Below are positions 29,103 through 37,227 of a stretch of 64,000 nucleotides of DNA, piece by piece. This DNA is from Undibacter mobilis (lineage in GTDB: Bacteria; Pseudomonadota; Alphaproteobacteria; Rhizobiales; Xanthobacteraceae). Below the pieces are notes generated by a model. It made no database searches. It was not told the origin of the DNA and worked only from the letters and a program-made list of their open reading frames with translations. The stretch covers positions 310,001 through 374,000 of the forward strand of contig NZ_QRGO01000001.1 in the NCBI RefSeq assembly GCF_003367195.1. Reading direction: 5' to 3'. A program made the position numbers and the translations under genes. Numbering within the stretch: position 1 is the stretch's first letter; the number at the start of each line of letters is the position of its first letter.

Positions 29103-30608
29103 TTAATCTTCGTCGACGAGTTTTTCCCGGCCCTTGCTAATCGACGGCACCAGCGCCAGGCCGAGCGCCAGCAGCGCCGCGGTGAGCAGCGCCAGCGTCA
29201 GCGGTTCGCTGAGGAAGGTCCAGACATTGCCGTTGCTGAGGATGAGGCCGCGCCGGAGATTGTCTTCCAGCATGGCGCCAAGCACGAGGCCGAGCAGCAA
29301 GGGTGCCAGTTCGAATTTCAGCCTGTAGAACAAGTAGCCGAGCGCTCCGAAGGCAGCCACTTCCAGCACGTCCGACGGTCGCGAGTTCACCGAGTAAATG
29401 CCGATGCAGCAGAACAGCACGATCATCGGAAACAACAGGTGGTACGGCACCTTGAGGAATTTCACCCACATGCCGATGAGCGGCAGGTTGATGATGACGA
29501 GCATCAGGTTGCCGACCCACATTGATGAGACCACACCCCAGAACAGATCGGGATGCTTGGTGATGACCTGCGGGCCAGGCACCACGCCATGCAAGGTCAT
29601 CGCGCCGCCGACCAGCGCCATCACCGCCGTCGACGGCAGGCCCAGCGTCAGCAATGGAATGAAGGTCGTCTGCGCCGCGGCGTTGTTGGCCGACTCCGGG
29701 CCGGCCACGCCTTCAATCGCGCCCTTGCCGAACCTTTCGGGATGCCGGGAGAGCGCTTTCTCCAGGGCATAGGATACAAACGACGACAAGGTCGCGCCAT
29801 TGCCCGGAATGATACCGATGATCGACCCGAGCACCGAACCACGCGCGATGGCGCCGGCGGAATCCTTGATGTCCTTGCGGTCGGGCAACAGGCCGCCGAT
29901 CACCTCCCCGACGAACGGCTTCTGCTCGGGTGCTTCGAGATTGCGCAGGATCTCGGCAATGCCGAACAGCCCCATCGACACGATGGCGATGTCGAAGCCG
30001 TCGTAGAAAACCTGAATGCCGTAGGTAAGGCGCGGCTCGGCCGTGATCTGATCGGCGCCGACCAGCGCCATGACGACACCGATGATCAGCGTACAGACCG
30101 CCTTGATCACCGAGCCGCCGGCCAGAATGATGGCAAGGCTCAGGCCCAGCACCATCAGCGCAAAATAGTTCCCAGCGGTGAAGCTCAAGGCCAGCTTCGA
30201 CAGCGGAATCGCCGTGCCGGCGATAACAAACGTGGCGAAAGTGCCGGCAATGAAGGAGCCGATAGCGGCGATGCCGAGCGCCTTGCCCGCCCTGCCCTGC
30301 CGCGCCATCGCGTGGCCGTCGAAGGTCGTGACCAGCGACGAGGTCTCGCCAGGCATGTTGACGAGGATCGCCGTCGTCGAGCCGCCATACTGCGAACCGT
30401 AGTAAATACCGGCCAGCATAATGAGCGAGCCGATCGGCTCGGCGTTGTAGGTCAGCGGCATGAGAATGGCGATCGTCGCCAGCGGGCCGATGCCCGGCAA
30501 GACGCCGATCAGCGTGCCGAGAAGACAGCCGACGAAGCAGAGCAGGATATTCTGCACCGACAGGATGGCGGCGAAGCCGACATACAGGTTCTGGAAGAGA
30601 TCAGCCAC
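29103..30608 (-). CDS. tctA: Tripartite tricarboxylate transporter, large membrane subunit TctA
   Basis: 501 residues with many predicted membrane helices. The TctA signatures GVLPGIGPLATIAILMP, YYGSQYGGSTTAILVNMPGE and PGNGATLSSFVSYALEK are visible. GTG 30608 is chosen over the longer frame because GGAG lies 7 nt upstream and the start overlaps the tctB stop by 8 bp. With TctB and a periplasmic TctC it imports a carboxylate using an ion gradient. Confidence 0.93.
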   Translation of the reverse strand: MADLFQNLYVGFAAILSVQNILLCFVGCLLGTLIGVLPGIGPLATIAILMPLTYNAEPIGSLIMLAGIYYGSQYGGSTTAILVNMPGETSSLVTTFDGHAMARQGRAGKALGIAAIGSFIAGTFATFVIAGTAIPLSKLALSFTAGNYFALMVLGLSLAIILAGGSVIKAVCTLIIGVVMALVGADQITAEPRLTYGIQVFYDGFDIAIVSMGLFGIAEILRNLEAPEQKPFVGEVIGGLLPDRKDIKDSAGAIARGSVLGSIIGIIPGNGATLSSFVSYALEKALSRHPERFGKGAIEGVAGPESANNAAAQTTFIPLLTLGLPSTAVMALVGGAMTLHGVVPGPQVITKHPDLFWGVVSSMWVGNLMLVIINLPLIGMWVKFLKVPYHLLFPMIVLFCCIGIYSVNSRPSDVLEVAAFGALGYLFYRLKFELAPLLLGLVLGAMLEDNLRRGLILSNGNVWTFLSEPLTLALLTAALLALGLALVPSISKGREKLVDED

Positions 30609-31248
30609 GCGGCATCTCCGGAAGCCCGAAGAAGGCAACGTAGAGCACCGCCGCGACTGCCGCGTAAGCGGCGTAAGCGATCCTCACGACGGTATCGATG
30701 CCGAGCGAGAATGTCAGCGGGTCCTGGATGAATTTCGGAAACACCGGGATCGTCACGCCCAGCATGTCCATGAAGATCACCAGCATCGCGGCGGTGAGCC
30801 CAAAGCACAAAACCAGCAGGCTCTTCACATGCATTTCCGGCGTCGCGCATCCAGCGATGAACACCGTCAGCGGACCGACGATCATCAGTCCGAGTTGCGG
30901 CGTGGACATGAAACCGAAATTCCCACCACGGATGAAAAGACCGAAGATCGCAATGGCAACAATGACGATCGCCCCCGGACGTACCGCCGCGTAAAAGCGC
31001 ACGGCCTCGCTGTCGCTCTGCAGCAGCCCCTGGAGCAGGATCACAAAACCCGCCAGGAACAGCAGTACCGCGAGAGCCCTGGGCAACGCGCCCGAGCCGA
31101 TGCGCATGAGCGAGCCGGCATCCAGCGCTATTGCGCCGAACCAGATCAGGGCGGCGATAAAAACCATCAGCGCCCCGCCGATCACATCGATACGTGCGTA
31201 ACGCGGGACGGCGGTATGGCGCCGCCCCTCGATCGGCTGGTTCGTCAT
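30601..31248 (-). CDS. tctB: Tripartite tricarboxylate transporter, small membrane subunit TctB
   Basis: 215 residues from ATG 31248, with GGGAGG about 10 nt upstream. Four to five predicted membrane helices (IGGALMVFIAALIWFGAI, PGAIVIVAIAIFGLFI, SLLVLCFGLTAAMLVIF, IAYAAYAAVAAVLYVAFF). Its length and topology fit TctB/DUF1468, and it sits between tctC and tctA as usual. Confidence 0.9.
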   Translation of the reverse strand: MTNQPIEGRRHTAVPRYARIDVIGGALMVFIAALIWFGAIALDAGSLMRIGSGALPRALAVLLFLAGFVILLQGLLQSDSEAVRFYAAVRPGAIVIVAIAIFGLFIRGGNFGFMSTPQLGLMIVGPLTVFIAGCATPEMHVKSLLVLCFGLTAAMLVIFMDMLGVTIPVFPKFIQDPLTFSLGIDTVVRIAYAAYAAVAAVLYVAFFGLPEMPRG

Positions 31249-31285
31249 CGACGCGCTGCCTCCCAAATCCTTGCCGCGGCCTACG

Positions 31286-32281
31286 TCACTTCGCCGCGAC
31301 TTGCTCGATAAGCGCCTTCCAGCCCTTGGTCTGGCGCTCCATGAAAGCCTGCGTTTCGGCAGCGCTGTAGTCGAGCTGCTCGATAGCGACTTCGGCGTAA
31401 CGGTCCTGCACGGCCTTGGTCTTCAGCGCCTCGCGCGACTTGGCGTTCAGATACTCGACAATATCATTGGGCGTGTCCTTGGGAACGAACATCGCAACCC
31501 AGGAGTCGATGACGTAGTCCTTCACGTCAAGCTTGTCGATCGTCGGCACGTCGGGCAGGAACGACGACTTCTGCGGCGTGGTGATCGCGATCGGCGTGAC
31601 GCTGCCCGCCTTGATAAACGGCATGATCGAGCCGCTGTCGGCAATGGTGGCCGAGGCGCGCCCGGCGACGACGTCGTTGATGGCGTCCACCGAGCCCTTG
31701 TAGGGCACGAGCGTCATCGCAAGGCCGGATCGCAATTCGAGTCCCCTGCGCGCCAGATCCCCGACGCTGGTCCAGCTTGCATAGGTCAGCTTGCCGGGAT
31801 TTTCCTTGCCGTACTTCATCAGTTCGGAGAAGGACTTGATGTTGAGATTGTTGGCCACCACCAGAACGTAAGGCGTGTAGCCGATGATCGCGACTGCCTT
31901 GAGATCGGTCAGCGGCTTGTAGTCGGCCGCCTTGTTGGTGAACGGGTTGATGGTAATCGTCGAGGCGACGCCCATCAGCACGGTGTAGCCGTCCGGATCG
32001 GCGGCGATGCCCTGCTTGGTGGCCGGGATGCCAGCCGCGGCGCCGTTGTTCTCGATGATGATGCGGCGATTGATGATCGGGCCTATGGCACCGCCCCAGA
32101 TACGCGTCTGGGTATCGGCGCCGCCGCCGGCGGCAAAGGGTACGATCGCGGTGATGTTCTTCGCCGGATACTGCTGCGCCAAAGCGGTGCCAGCCGCGAA
32201 CGTCGTGGCAGCGAGGGCGGCTGCGATCGCAAGGCCTCGTAACGGCCGGGCGGTCGTCAGGATCTCCGAGGTTCGCTTCAT
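31286..32281 (-). CDS. tctC: TctC-type periplasmic solute-binding protein
   Basis: 331 residues from ATG 32281 (GGGAGAG about 8 nt upstream). A signal peptide ends at ALAQQYP. The Bug/TctC fold follows, with ITAIVPFAAGGGADTQTRIW, the GIPATKQ loop and YKGSVDAINDVVAGRA. It delivers a carboxylate to TctAB. The ligand is unknown; the SDR, cupin and Fe-ADH genes nearby suggest that the solute is broken down by this cluster. Confidence 0.92.
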   Translation of the reverse strand: MKRTSEILTTARPLRGLAIAAALAATTFAAGTALAQQYPAKNITAIVPFAAGGGADTQTRIWGGAIGPIINRRIIIENNGAAAGIPATKQGIAADPDGYTVLMGVASTITINPFTNKAADYKPLTDLKAVAIIGYTPYVLVVANNLNIKSFSELMKYGKENPGKLTYASWTSVGDLARRGLELRSGLAMTLVPYKGSVDAINDVVAGRASATIADSGSIMPFIKAGSVTPIAITTPQKSSFLPDVPTIDKLDVKDYVIDSWVAMFVPKDTPNDIVEYLNAKSREALKTKAVQDRYAEVAIEQLDYSAAETQAFMERQTKGWKALIEQVAAK

Positions 32282-32512
32282 CGTCGTCTCTCCCTTTGAT
32301 CGTGTCATTGCATGGCCGCGCGCTTGTTGTCGCCCGCGTTGTGACGAGCCGAATCTGGCGTTCCGGGACGGACAGAAGGCCGAGCGCCTCTTCATCCCGG
32401 AGCAGTTTCGGCGGCTGGGCGCGATGCTAGAGAAATCTGGACCGCGGCCCACCGGCCAAACGCTTAGTTTCGGACAATGAAACAGGGTCGGGCGCGACGA
32501 CGTCGCCAAAAG

Positions 32513-32544
32513 CAAAGAGCGGCCAATCGATTGGCCGCTCTTTG
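32513..32544 (-). terminator. Perfect 32-bp palindrome, terminator-like, between SDR gene and tctC
   Basis: CAAAGAGCGGCCAATC (32513-32528) is the exact reverse complement of 32529-32544, with no spacer. Folded in RNA it gives GAGCGGCCAA/TTGGCCGCTC with a tiny loop, followed on the minus strand by CTTTGCTTTTGG. It starts about 43 bp after the SDR stop, so it probably ends the cupin-SDR transcript. The rest of the 305-bp gap (32282-32586) holds the tctC promoter region; I see no clear -35/-10 pair. Confidence 0.65.
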
Positions 32545-32586
32545 AGGATTTGCCCCGGTCCAGCCTCGTGGACGGTCGCGGTGTTC

Positions 32587-33339
32587 CTAGCGCTGCGCGC
32601 CCATGACGTCGAGAACCGCGCCCGTCACGAGCGAGGCCTTGTTCGACAGCAACCAGATGATGGCTTCCGCCACCTCTTCCGGTCGCCCGGCGCGGCCCAA
32701 CGGGTTCTTGGCGGCGAATTCCTTGACCCGGTCCGCTTGCCCTGCCTTGGCGTGAATGGGCGTGTCGACCATGCCGGGGCGGATCGAATTGACACGCACG
32801 CCGTCGCGCGCCACTTCGACCGCCAGGCCCTTGGTCATCGTGTCCACGGCGGCTTTCGAGCCGGCATAGTGGATGAAGCGGCCCGGCGAGCCGGTCAGCG
32901 CGCCGATCGACGAGATGTTGACGATGCTGCCGCCCTTGCCGCCGAACTTGGTCGACATGCGCTTGATACCCTCGCGGCAGCAGATCAGCACACCGATCGC
33001 GTTGACCGCATAGATATCCATCGCTTCCTGGAAATCGTAGGTATCCGCCGAGCGATGGTTGGTCCCGTTGACGCCGGCATTGTTGACGAGACCCGTCAGA
33101 GGACCGAACGCCTTGTCACATTCCTCGAACATGCGGACGATATCGGCTTCGGATCCCATATTGGCCTTCACCGCGATCGCCTTGCCGCCGAGCTTCACGA
33201 CATCGGCCACGACGCCGTCGGCCAGCTCCTTCGAGCTGTTGTAGTTGACGACGACATGTGCCCCGGCGGCGCCCAGCATGCGCGCCGTGGCGGCGCCGAT
33301 GCCGCTGCTCGCACCGGTAACAATAACGACTTCCTGCAT
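32587..33339 (-). CDS. Short-chain dehydrogenase/reductase (SDR)
   Basis: 250 residues, classical SDR. The cofactor motif is TGASSGIGAATARML, followed by NNAGVNG. Catalytic Ser lies in VNISSIGAL and the YxxxK pair is in YAGSKAAVDT. It oxidises or reduces a hydroxyl/keto substrate with NAD(P); the substrate is unknown. It is in the same direction as the cupin gene upstream (57 bp). Confidence 0.92.
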   Translation of the reverse strand: MQEVVIVTGASSGIGAATARMLGAAGAHVVVNYNSSKELADGVVADVVKLGGKAIAVKANMGSEADIVRMFEECDKAFGPLTGLVNNAGVNGTNHRSADTYDFQEAMDIYAVNAIGVLICCREGIKRMSTKFGGKGGSIVNISSIGALTGSPGRFIHYAGSKAAVDTMTKGLAVEVARDGVRVNSIRPGMVDTPIHAKAGQADRVKEFAAKNPLGRAGRPEEVAEAIIWLLSNKASLVTGAVLDVMGAQR

Positions 33340-33396
33340 GAAACCTCTTGTCTTGCGAAACGATGTAATGGCGCAAAGGCGCCGGCGTTGATTGTG

Positions 33397-34326
33397 TCAG
33401 CCCGGCTTCTGCCAGCTCAAAAGCGTACCCCCGGTCTTGACCTTGTGTTCACCCTCGACGACGGGAAGCGGATACTCGTCCTCGTTGATCACGAAGCCCT
33501 TCTTCGACGCAAAGTCCATGCGCGGCGGGCAGAAGATATCGTAGAGCGAGCTCGATGGCCCGTCGGTGCCAATGCAGCGGCTGGTGTGGATGGCGTAGGC
33601 CGGAATGATCACGACCGACGGCGTTCCCATCTCGGCATGATCGTCAGGCACCCAGCTGCTCATGTCGGCACCCCAGTTGTAGCGCATATGGTGTACCCAT
33701 GTGCCTTCGAAGCAGAGCGAGCCCTGCTCGAAGTCATCGTGCCAGTGCGGACTGAGGGAGTTCGTCGGCCGCCGGGTGAAGAACTGGCCGAACAGATTGA
33801 CCATCATGTTGGTCGAACGGAAGCAGCGCGGCTGAATGCGGTCGCCTTTCGGATCGAGATATTGCGCCAGCGGATAGTGGCGCAGCTTGAAGCCGCCGAC
33901 CGGCGCCGGCCACAGATCGGGCGCCGCCAGTTCCGGCGCGCCATCGGCATAGACGGACGCGTTGACCGCCAGGGCCATGATGTCGGTCGACGCCTTCGAG
34001 AAAATCCGTGCCACCTTGCCGGCGCTGCGCGCCACCACCCGGCTCTGGCCCGGCGGCACGATGGTCAGCGACTCCGGTTCGGCGTCGACGGTCTGGCCGC
34101 CCGCTTCGATGGCGATCGAGGCGCCGCCCGGGGGCAGGATCACCATGTACTCTTCGGGGTTGTTGTCACGCGCCAGCACGGCGCCCGATTTCACCTCCGA
34201 GACGCAGACGGCGAAATTGCCGCCGCGCGTGATCCACGTCCGGGCCAGGCCGTCCTTGCTGATCTCCTGAGGTTCCTGGTCGGAAAACACCGACTTGGTC
34301 GCCAGTCGCCTCGACAATCCGCTCAT
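33397..34326 (-). CDS. Cupin-fold protein of unknown function
   Basis: 309 residues. The pattern suggests two beta-barrel halves: an N-terminal half with EEYMVILPPGGASIAIEAGG and a C-terminal half with a metal-site-like SPHWHDDFEQGSLCFEGTWVHH and AYAIHTSRCIG. Such His-rich motifs bind Fe or another metal in cupin dioxygenases, isomerases and hydrolases, but I cannot name a family or reaction. ATG 34326 follows a GGGAAGAAG purine stretch. It is divergent from the IclR gene, its likely regulator. Confidence 0.7.
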   Translation of the reverse strand: MSGLSRRLATKSVFSDQEPQEISKDGLARTWITRGGNFAVCVSEVKSGAVLARDNNPEEYMVILPPGGASIAIEAGGQTVDAEPESLTIVPPGQSRVVARSAGKVARIFSKASTDIMALAVNASVYADGAPELAAPDLWPAPVGGFKLRHYPLAQYLDPKGDRIQPRCFRSTNMMVNLFGQFFTRRPTNSLSPHWHDDFEQGSLCFEGTWVHHMRYNWGADMSSWVPDDHAEMGTPSVVIIPAYAIHTSRCIGTDGPSSSLYDIFCPPRMDFASKKGFVINEDEYPLPVVEGEHKVKTGGTLLSWQKPG

Positions 34327-34519
34327 CGTCGTCTTCTTCCCTTGGCCATGCATGGATGCCCCCGCGCAGGGGCTGCGCCGAGCCTGTGCCCGAATATGCG
34401 GCAGGAGAAGATGCCGGGGCAGCGCAATCCCGTCGAATTTCGGGTAATGAAATGACCGATGCTTGTACCGACCAGGCCGGGCTTTGGCCGCGCGCGGCCT
34501 TATCCTCGTTGGAGTGTCT

Positions 34520-34528
34520 TGGTATAAT
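34520..34528 (+). promoter_or_regulatory. Extended -10 promoter for the IclR regulator gene
   Basis: TGGTATAAT is an extended -10 with a perfect TATAAT at 34523-34528, about 70 bp before the IclR start. The -35 is weak (TTATCC at 34500-34505, 17 bp away), as is common with extended -10 promoters. The divergent cupin gene starts 194 bp to the left, so the space can hold an IclR operator. Confidence 0.45.
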
Positions 34529-34597
34529 TCTGTCAAAAGCGGCAAAAGCCCTGATCCACCTTGGATTTTGCGGCACCGCCGGGTGAAGGGAGTTCCA

Positions 34598-35539
34598 GTG
34601 AACAAGATCGTCCGCAGCCTCGCCGAGGTCGAGCCGGTCAGCGGGTCCGTCCCAGACCTTGTGCCGTCGACCATCCACTGCCGGACCAATTCCCGGCGCG
34701 GCCACACCAACCCTCTCGATCGCTCCTATCCGCCGGTCAACGCCGTATGCCGGGCCTTGCACGTGCTCAAGGTGGCGAACCAAAAATCCATTGTCACGGT
34801 CAACTCCATCCACGCCGCCACGGCGATCCCGCGGCCGACCATCGTGCGCATCCTCGAGACCCTGATGCACGAAGGCTATGTCGTCCGCGACAACATGTGC
34901 GGCGGCTACCGCGTCACGCAGAACGTGCTTGAACTGTCGGCGGGCTATGGCGGCATTCCGCGCGTCATCGAAATCGCGCGGCCGCTGTCGATCGGGCTCA
35001 CGCGACAGATCAAGTGGCCGATCGGGCTCGGCGTCATCGACGGCGATGCCATCGAGATCGTGTACTGGACCGGCACCATCAGCCCCGTGGTTCACACCAA
35101 CACGGTGCTGGGCAAGCGACCCGACCTGTTCCGCTTCGCGATGGGCCGCGCCTATATGGCATTCTGCGGCGACGACGAACGCGAACGGCACATCGCACGC
35201 ATGCGCAAGGAAATGCCGGACGAATTCGGCGCCAATGAAGAAGCCGCCTTCCGCCAGCATCTCAAGCGCGCGCGCAGTGCCGGTTATGCCATGCGAGATC
35301 CGCGCACCGAGCCCGCGCGCATGACGACCTTCGGCGTGCCCTTGATGGAAAAAGGCAACGTCGCGGCGGTGATGTCAGTGAGCTTTTTCACGTCATCGGT
35401 ACCGCAGAAGGACGTGAAGAAAGCGGTGTTGAAGCCGCTGATCGAGACCCGGCTCAATATCGAGCACGCTCTGGCTTTTATCAGCGACCGGCCGCATCTC
35501 GACGCGACTGCCCGCCGCGAATACGACGTGAATATCTAG
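34598..35539 (+). CDS. IclR-family transcriptional regulator
   Basis: 313 residues. An atypical leader of about 45 residues precedes the winged helix (VNAVCRALHVLKVAN...RPTIVRILETLMHEGYV). The effector-binding IclR domain follows. GTG 34598 is used because AAGGGAG lies 5 nt upstream. Divergent placement next to the cupin-SDR-TctCBA-FeADH genes makes it the likely regulator of that cluster, with the imported carboxylate or a product as effector (inference). Confidence 0.9.
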   Translation: MNKIVRSLAEVEPVSGSVPDLVPSTIHCRTNSRRGHTNPLDRSYPPVNAVCRALHVLKVANQKSIVTVNSIHAATAIPRPTIVRILETLMHEGYVVRDNMCGGYRVTQNVLELSAGYGGIPRVIEIARPLSIGLTRQIKWPIGLGVIDGDAIEIVYWTGTISPVVHTNTVLGKRPDLFRFAMGRAYMAFCGDDERERHIARMRKEMPDEFGANEEAAFRQHLKRARSAGYAMRDPRTEPARMTTFGVPLMEKGNVAAVMSVSFFTSSVPQKDVKKAVLKPLIETRLNIEHALAFISDRPHLDATARREYDVNI

Positions 35540-35550
35540 CTGCCCCAGGA

Positions 35551-36012
35551 CTACTTGTTGTCGAGCACCGGATTGGTCGGCGGCGTGCCGCCTTCGAACA
35601 GCGGATCGAATTTGCGATAGGTGACTTTCCAGCCGCTGGCGGTCTTGATCAGGCGGTCTGTCATGTAGGCGATCTGGATCGGCGGATGCGTCGGGAGCAC
35701 CGGCTTGCCGTCGGCGGCATAAAGCATCATGAACCAGTGACAAATCGCCTTGTCGGGACCGCCGTCGAAGAAAGCCTGGAAGTTGATCACCGAGTGCACG
35801 ACGGTACGGTCGCCGCGATCTTCGCGCCACTTGTAGAAGGCGCGGATCTTTTCGCGGCCCTCATATGCCGCTGCAGAGCCGATGAATTTCGCATCCTCGG
35901 TATAGTAATCTGGAGCGTTGCGTCCCCAGTTGGTATCGACGTCATGCCAGTAATCGATCACCAGGGCATGAAGCAGTTGCGTCAACTTCAGCCGCTCGTC
36001 GTCGAATTGCAT
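35551..36012 (-). CDS. SnoaL/NTF2-like protein
   Basis: 153 residues, alpha+beta-barrel pattern of the nuclear transport factor 2/SnoaL superfamily (VIDYWHDVDTNWGRNAPDYY, EGREKIRAFYKWRED, TASGWKVTYRKFDPLF). Members are isomerases, dehydratases or ring-hydroxylating small subunits; no function can be assigned. Its start codon lies at the first bases of a ~145-bp repeat that recurs at 42.7 kb, and the ribosome-binding sequence AAGGA is inside that repeat. Confidence 0.8.
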   Translation of the reverse strand: MQFDDERLKLTQLLHALVIDYWHDVDTNWGRNAPDYYTEDAKFIGSAAAYEGREKIRAFYKWREDRGDRTVVHSVINFQAFFDGGPDKAICHWFMMLYAADGKPVLPTHPPIQIAYMTDRLIKTASGWKVTYRKFDPLFEGGTPPTNPVLDNK

Positions 36013-36154
36013 CGCCTGTCCTTCGCACTGCCGTGGCTATCGCCGCTTCGTACCAAAGCGGCATCGGCTGGCGTGGGCAATTACTGACTTTTTCGATGCG
36101 TGAAACAGGTGCGCGGCGCGCCGGCAGAACGCGCCTCGACGATGAGGACGACCT
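36009..36154. repeat. Direct repeat copy 1 (R1), left flank of the TonB/FecIR module
   Basis: Runs from GCATCGCCTGTCC to GATGAGGACGACCT and matches 42728-42871 in the same orientation at roughly 90 percent identity, with a few single-base indels. It includes an inner CCGCTT/AAGCGG hairpin. I cannot assign it to a known insertion sequence. Sequence from 36155 to 36257 shows nothing further. Confidence 0.9.
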
Positions 36155-36257
36155 GCAGGCCTTCGCCAGCGCAACATTATGGTGAAAACAGAACAATTGC
36201 GGCCGTCACTCCAAACTGTGCACTTCAGCGTGAATAGTCAGCCTCGCACCGCCAGGA

Positions 36258-37094
36258 TCAGTTCGTGTTGAAGCGAATCGGGACCGTAATGCTCCGGTTA
36301 ACGCCCGGCGGCGGCGGCGGAACGGGTGAGGCACGCCGCACCATCGCGAGCCCTTCTTGATCGAACCCGCCAACCCCCGATGATCTTGCCACCGCAACGT
36401 TCAGGACATTGCCTGCATTGTCGATGGTGAAGCGCACATACACGATCCCCATTCGTGCCCCAGCATCGCCCGGATAGCGTTTGCGGGTTTCCAGATGCGC
36501 CATCAGCCGTGACTGCCAGGTCGCAGGCGACATCGCCATGCCTTCGGATGTCTGCGCAGCAGCGAAGCGGTCCGATTGCCGCGTCTGCAACTGCGCCTGC
36601 CGTTTTGCGTTCGATGCCCTCGAAGCACGTTGAGAGGTGGACGCCTTTTGCCTCGCAGGCTTCGGCTCCGGTTTCTTCGCCGGTTCGGTGCGCTCCGGCG
36701 GCAATTTGACCTCCGCCTCCTCGATTACCGGCACCTTTTCCTTTGAAACTTCATGCTCGACGGTCTTCTCGTAGCTCGGATCTTTCGCTTCCTCGGCCTG
36801 AGGTTTCTGCGGCTCGTCCTGCCGCTTCCGCTCTTGCGCCGCCGCGTTTTCGTCTGCCGACGTCTTGTCGGACGCAATATCGGTCATCTCAGCCTGCATG
36901 GCCTCCGGCGCGATGGCGAGTTCGAGCATGATCGCCGTAGGCGGCGAGCTGTCTGCGGCGACAACCGGGTCCACATGCAACATCCAAGCGACGACGCCGA
37001 CATGCGCCGTTACCGTCACCAGCGAGGCGCCCGACCAGATCAGCGCTGCGGTCGCCTTGTCACGGCGCGACGTCCCAATGCCGCAACCGATCAT
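36258..37094 (-). CDS. tonB: TonB-family energy transducer
   Basis: 278 residues. One N-terminal membrane anchor (ALIWSGASLVTVTAHVGVVAWML) precedes a long Glu/Lys/Pro-rich periplasmic spacer (about residues 90-165) and a TonB C-terminal domain (RLMAHLETRKRYPGDAGARMGIVYVRF to SITVPIRFN). It transmits proton-motive force to the adjacent TonB-dependent receptor. ExbB and ExbD are not present in the module and must come from elsewhere. Confidence 0.92.
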   Translation of the reverse strand: MIGCGIGTSRRDKATAALIWSGASLVTVTAHVGVVAWMLHVDPVVAADSSPPTAIMLELAIAPEAMQAEMTDIASDKTSADENAAAQERKRQDEPQKPQAEEAKDPSYEKTVEHEVSKEKVPVIEEAEVKLPPERTEPAKKPEPKPARQKASTSQRASRASNAKRQAQLQTRQSDRFAAAQTSEGMAMSPATWQSRLMAHLETRKRYPGDAGARMGIVYVRFTIDNAGNVLNVAVARSSGVGGFDQEGLAMVRRASPVPPPPPGVNRSITVPIRFNTN

Positions 37095-37227
37095 CGAACG
37101 CCCTGACTTCCGTGTGCGGACCGTATCGCGAGCGTCGTCGCCACTGGCTGGCTATGCGTCAAGATCATTGACCTTGGCTGGCTGGTGGCGATGGCTATGC
37201 TGACCGACACTGATTGGTTTCACGCGA

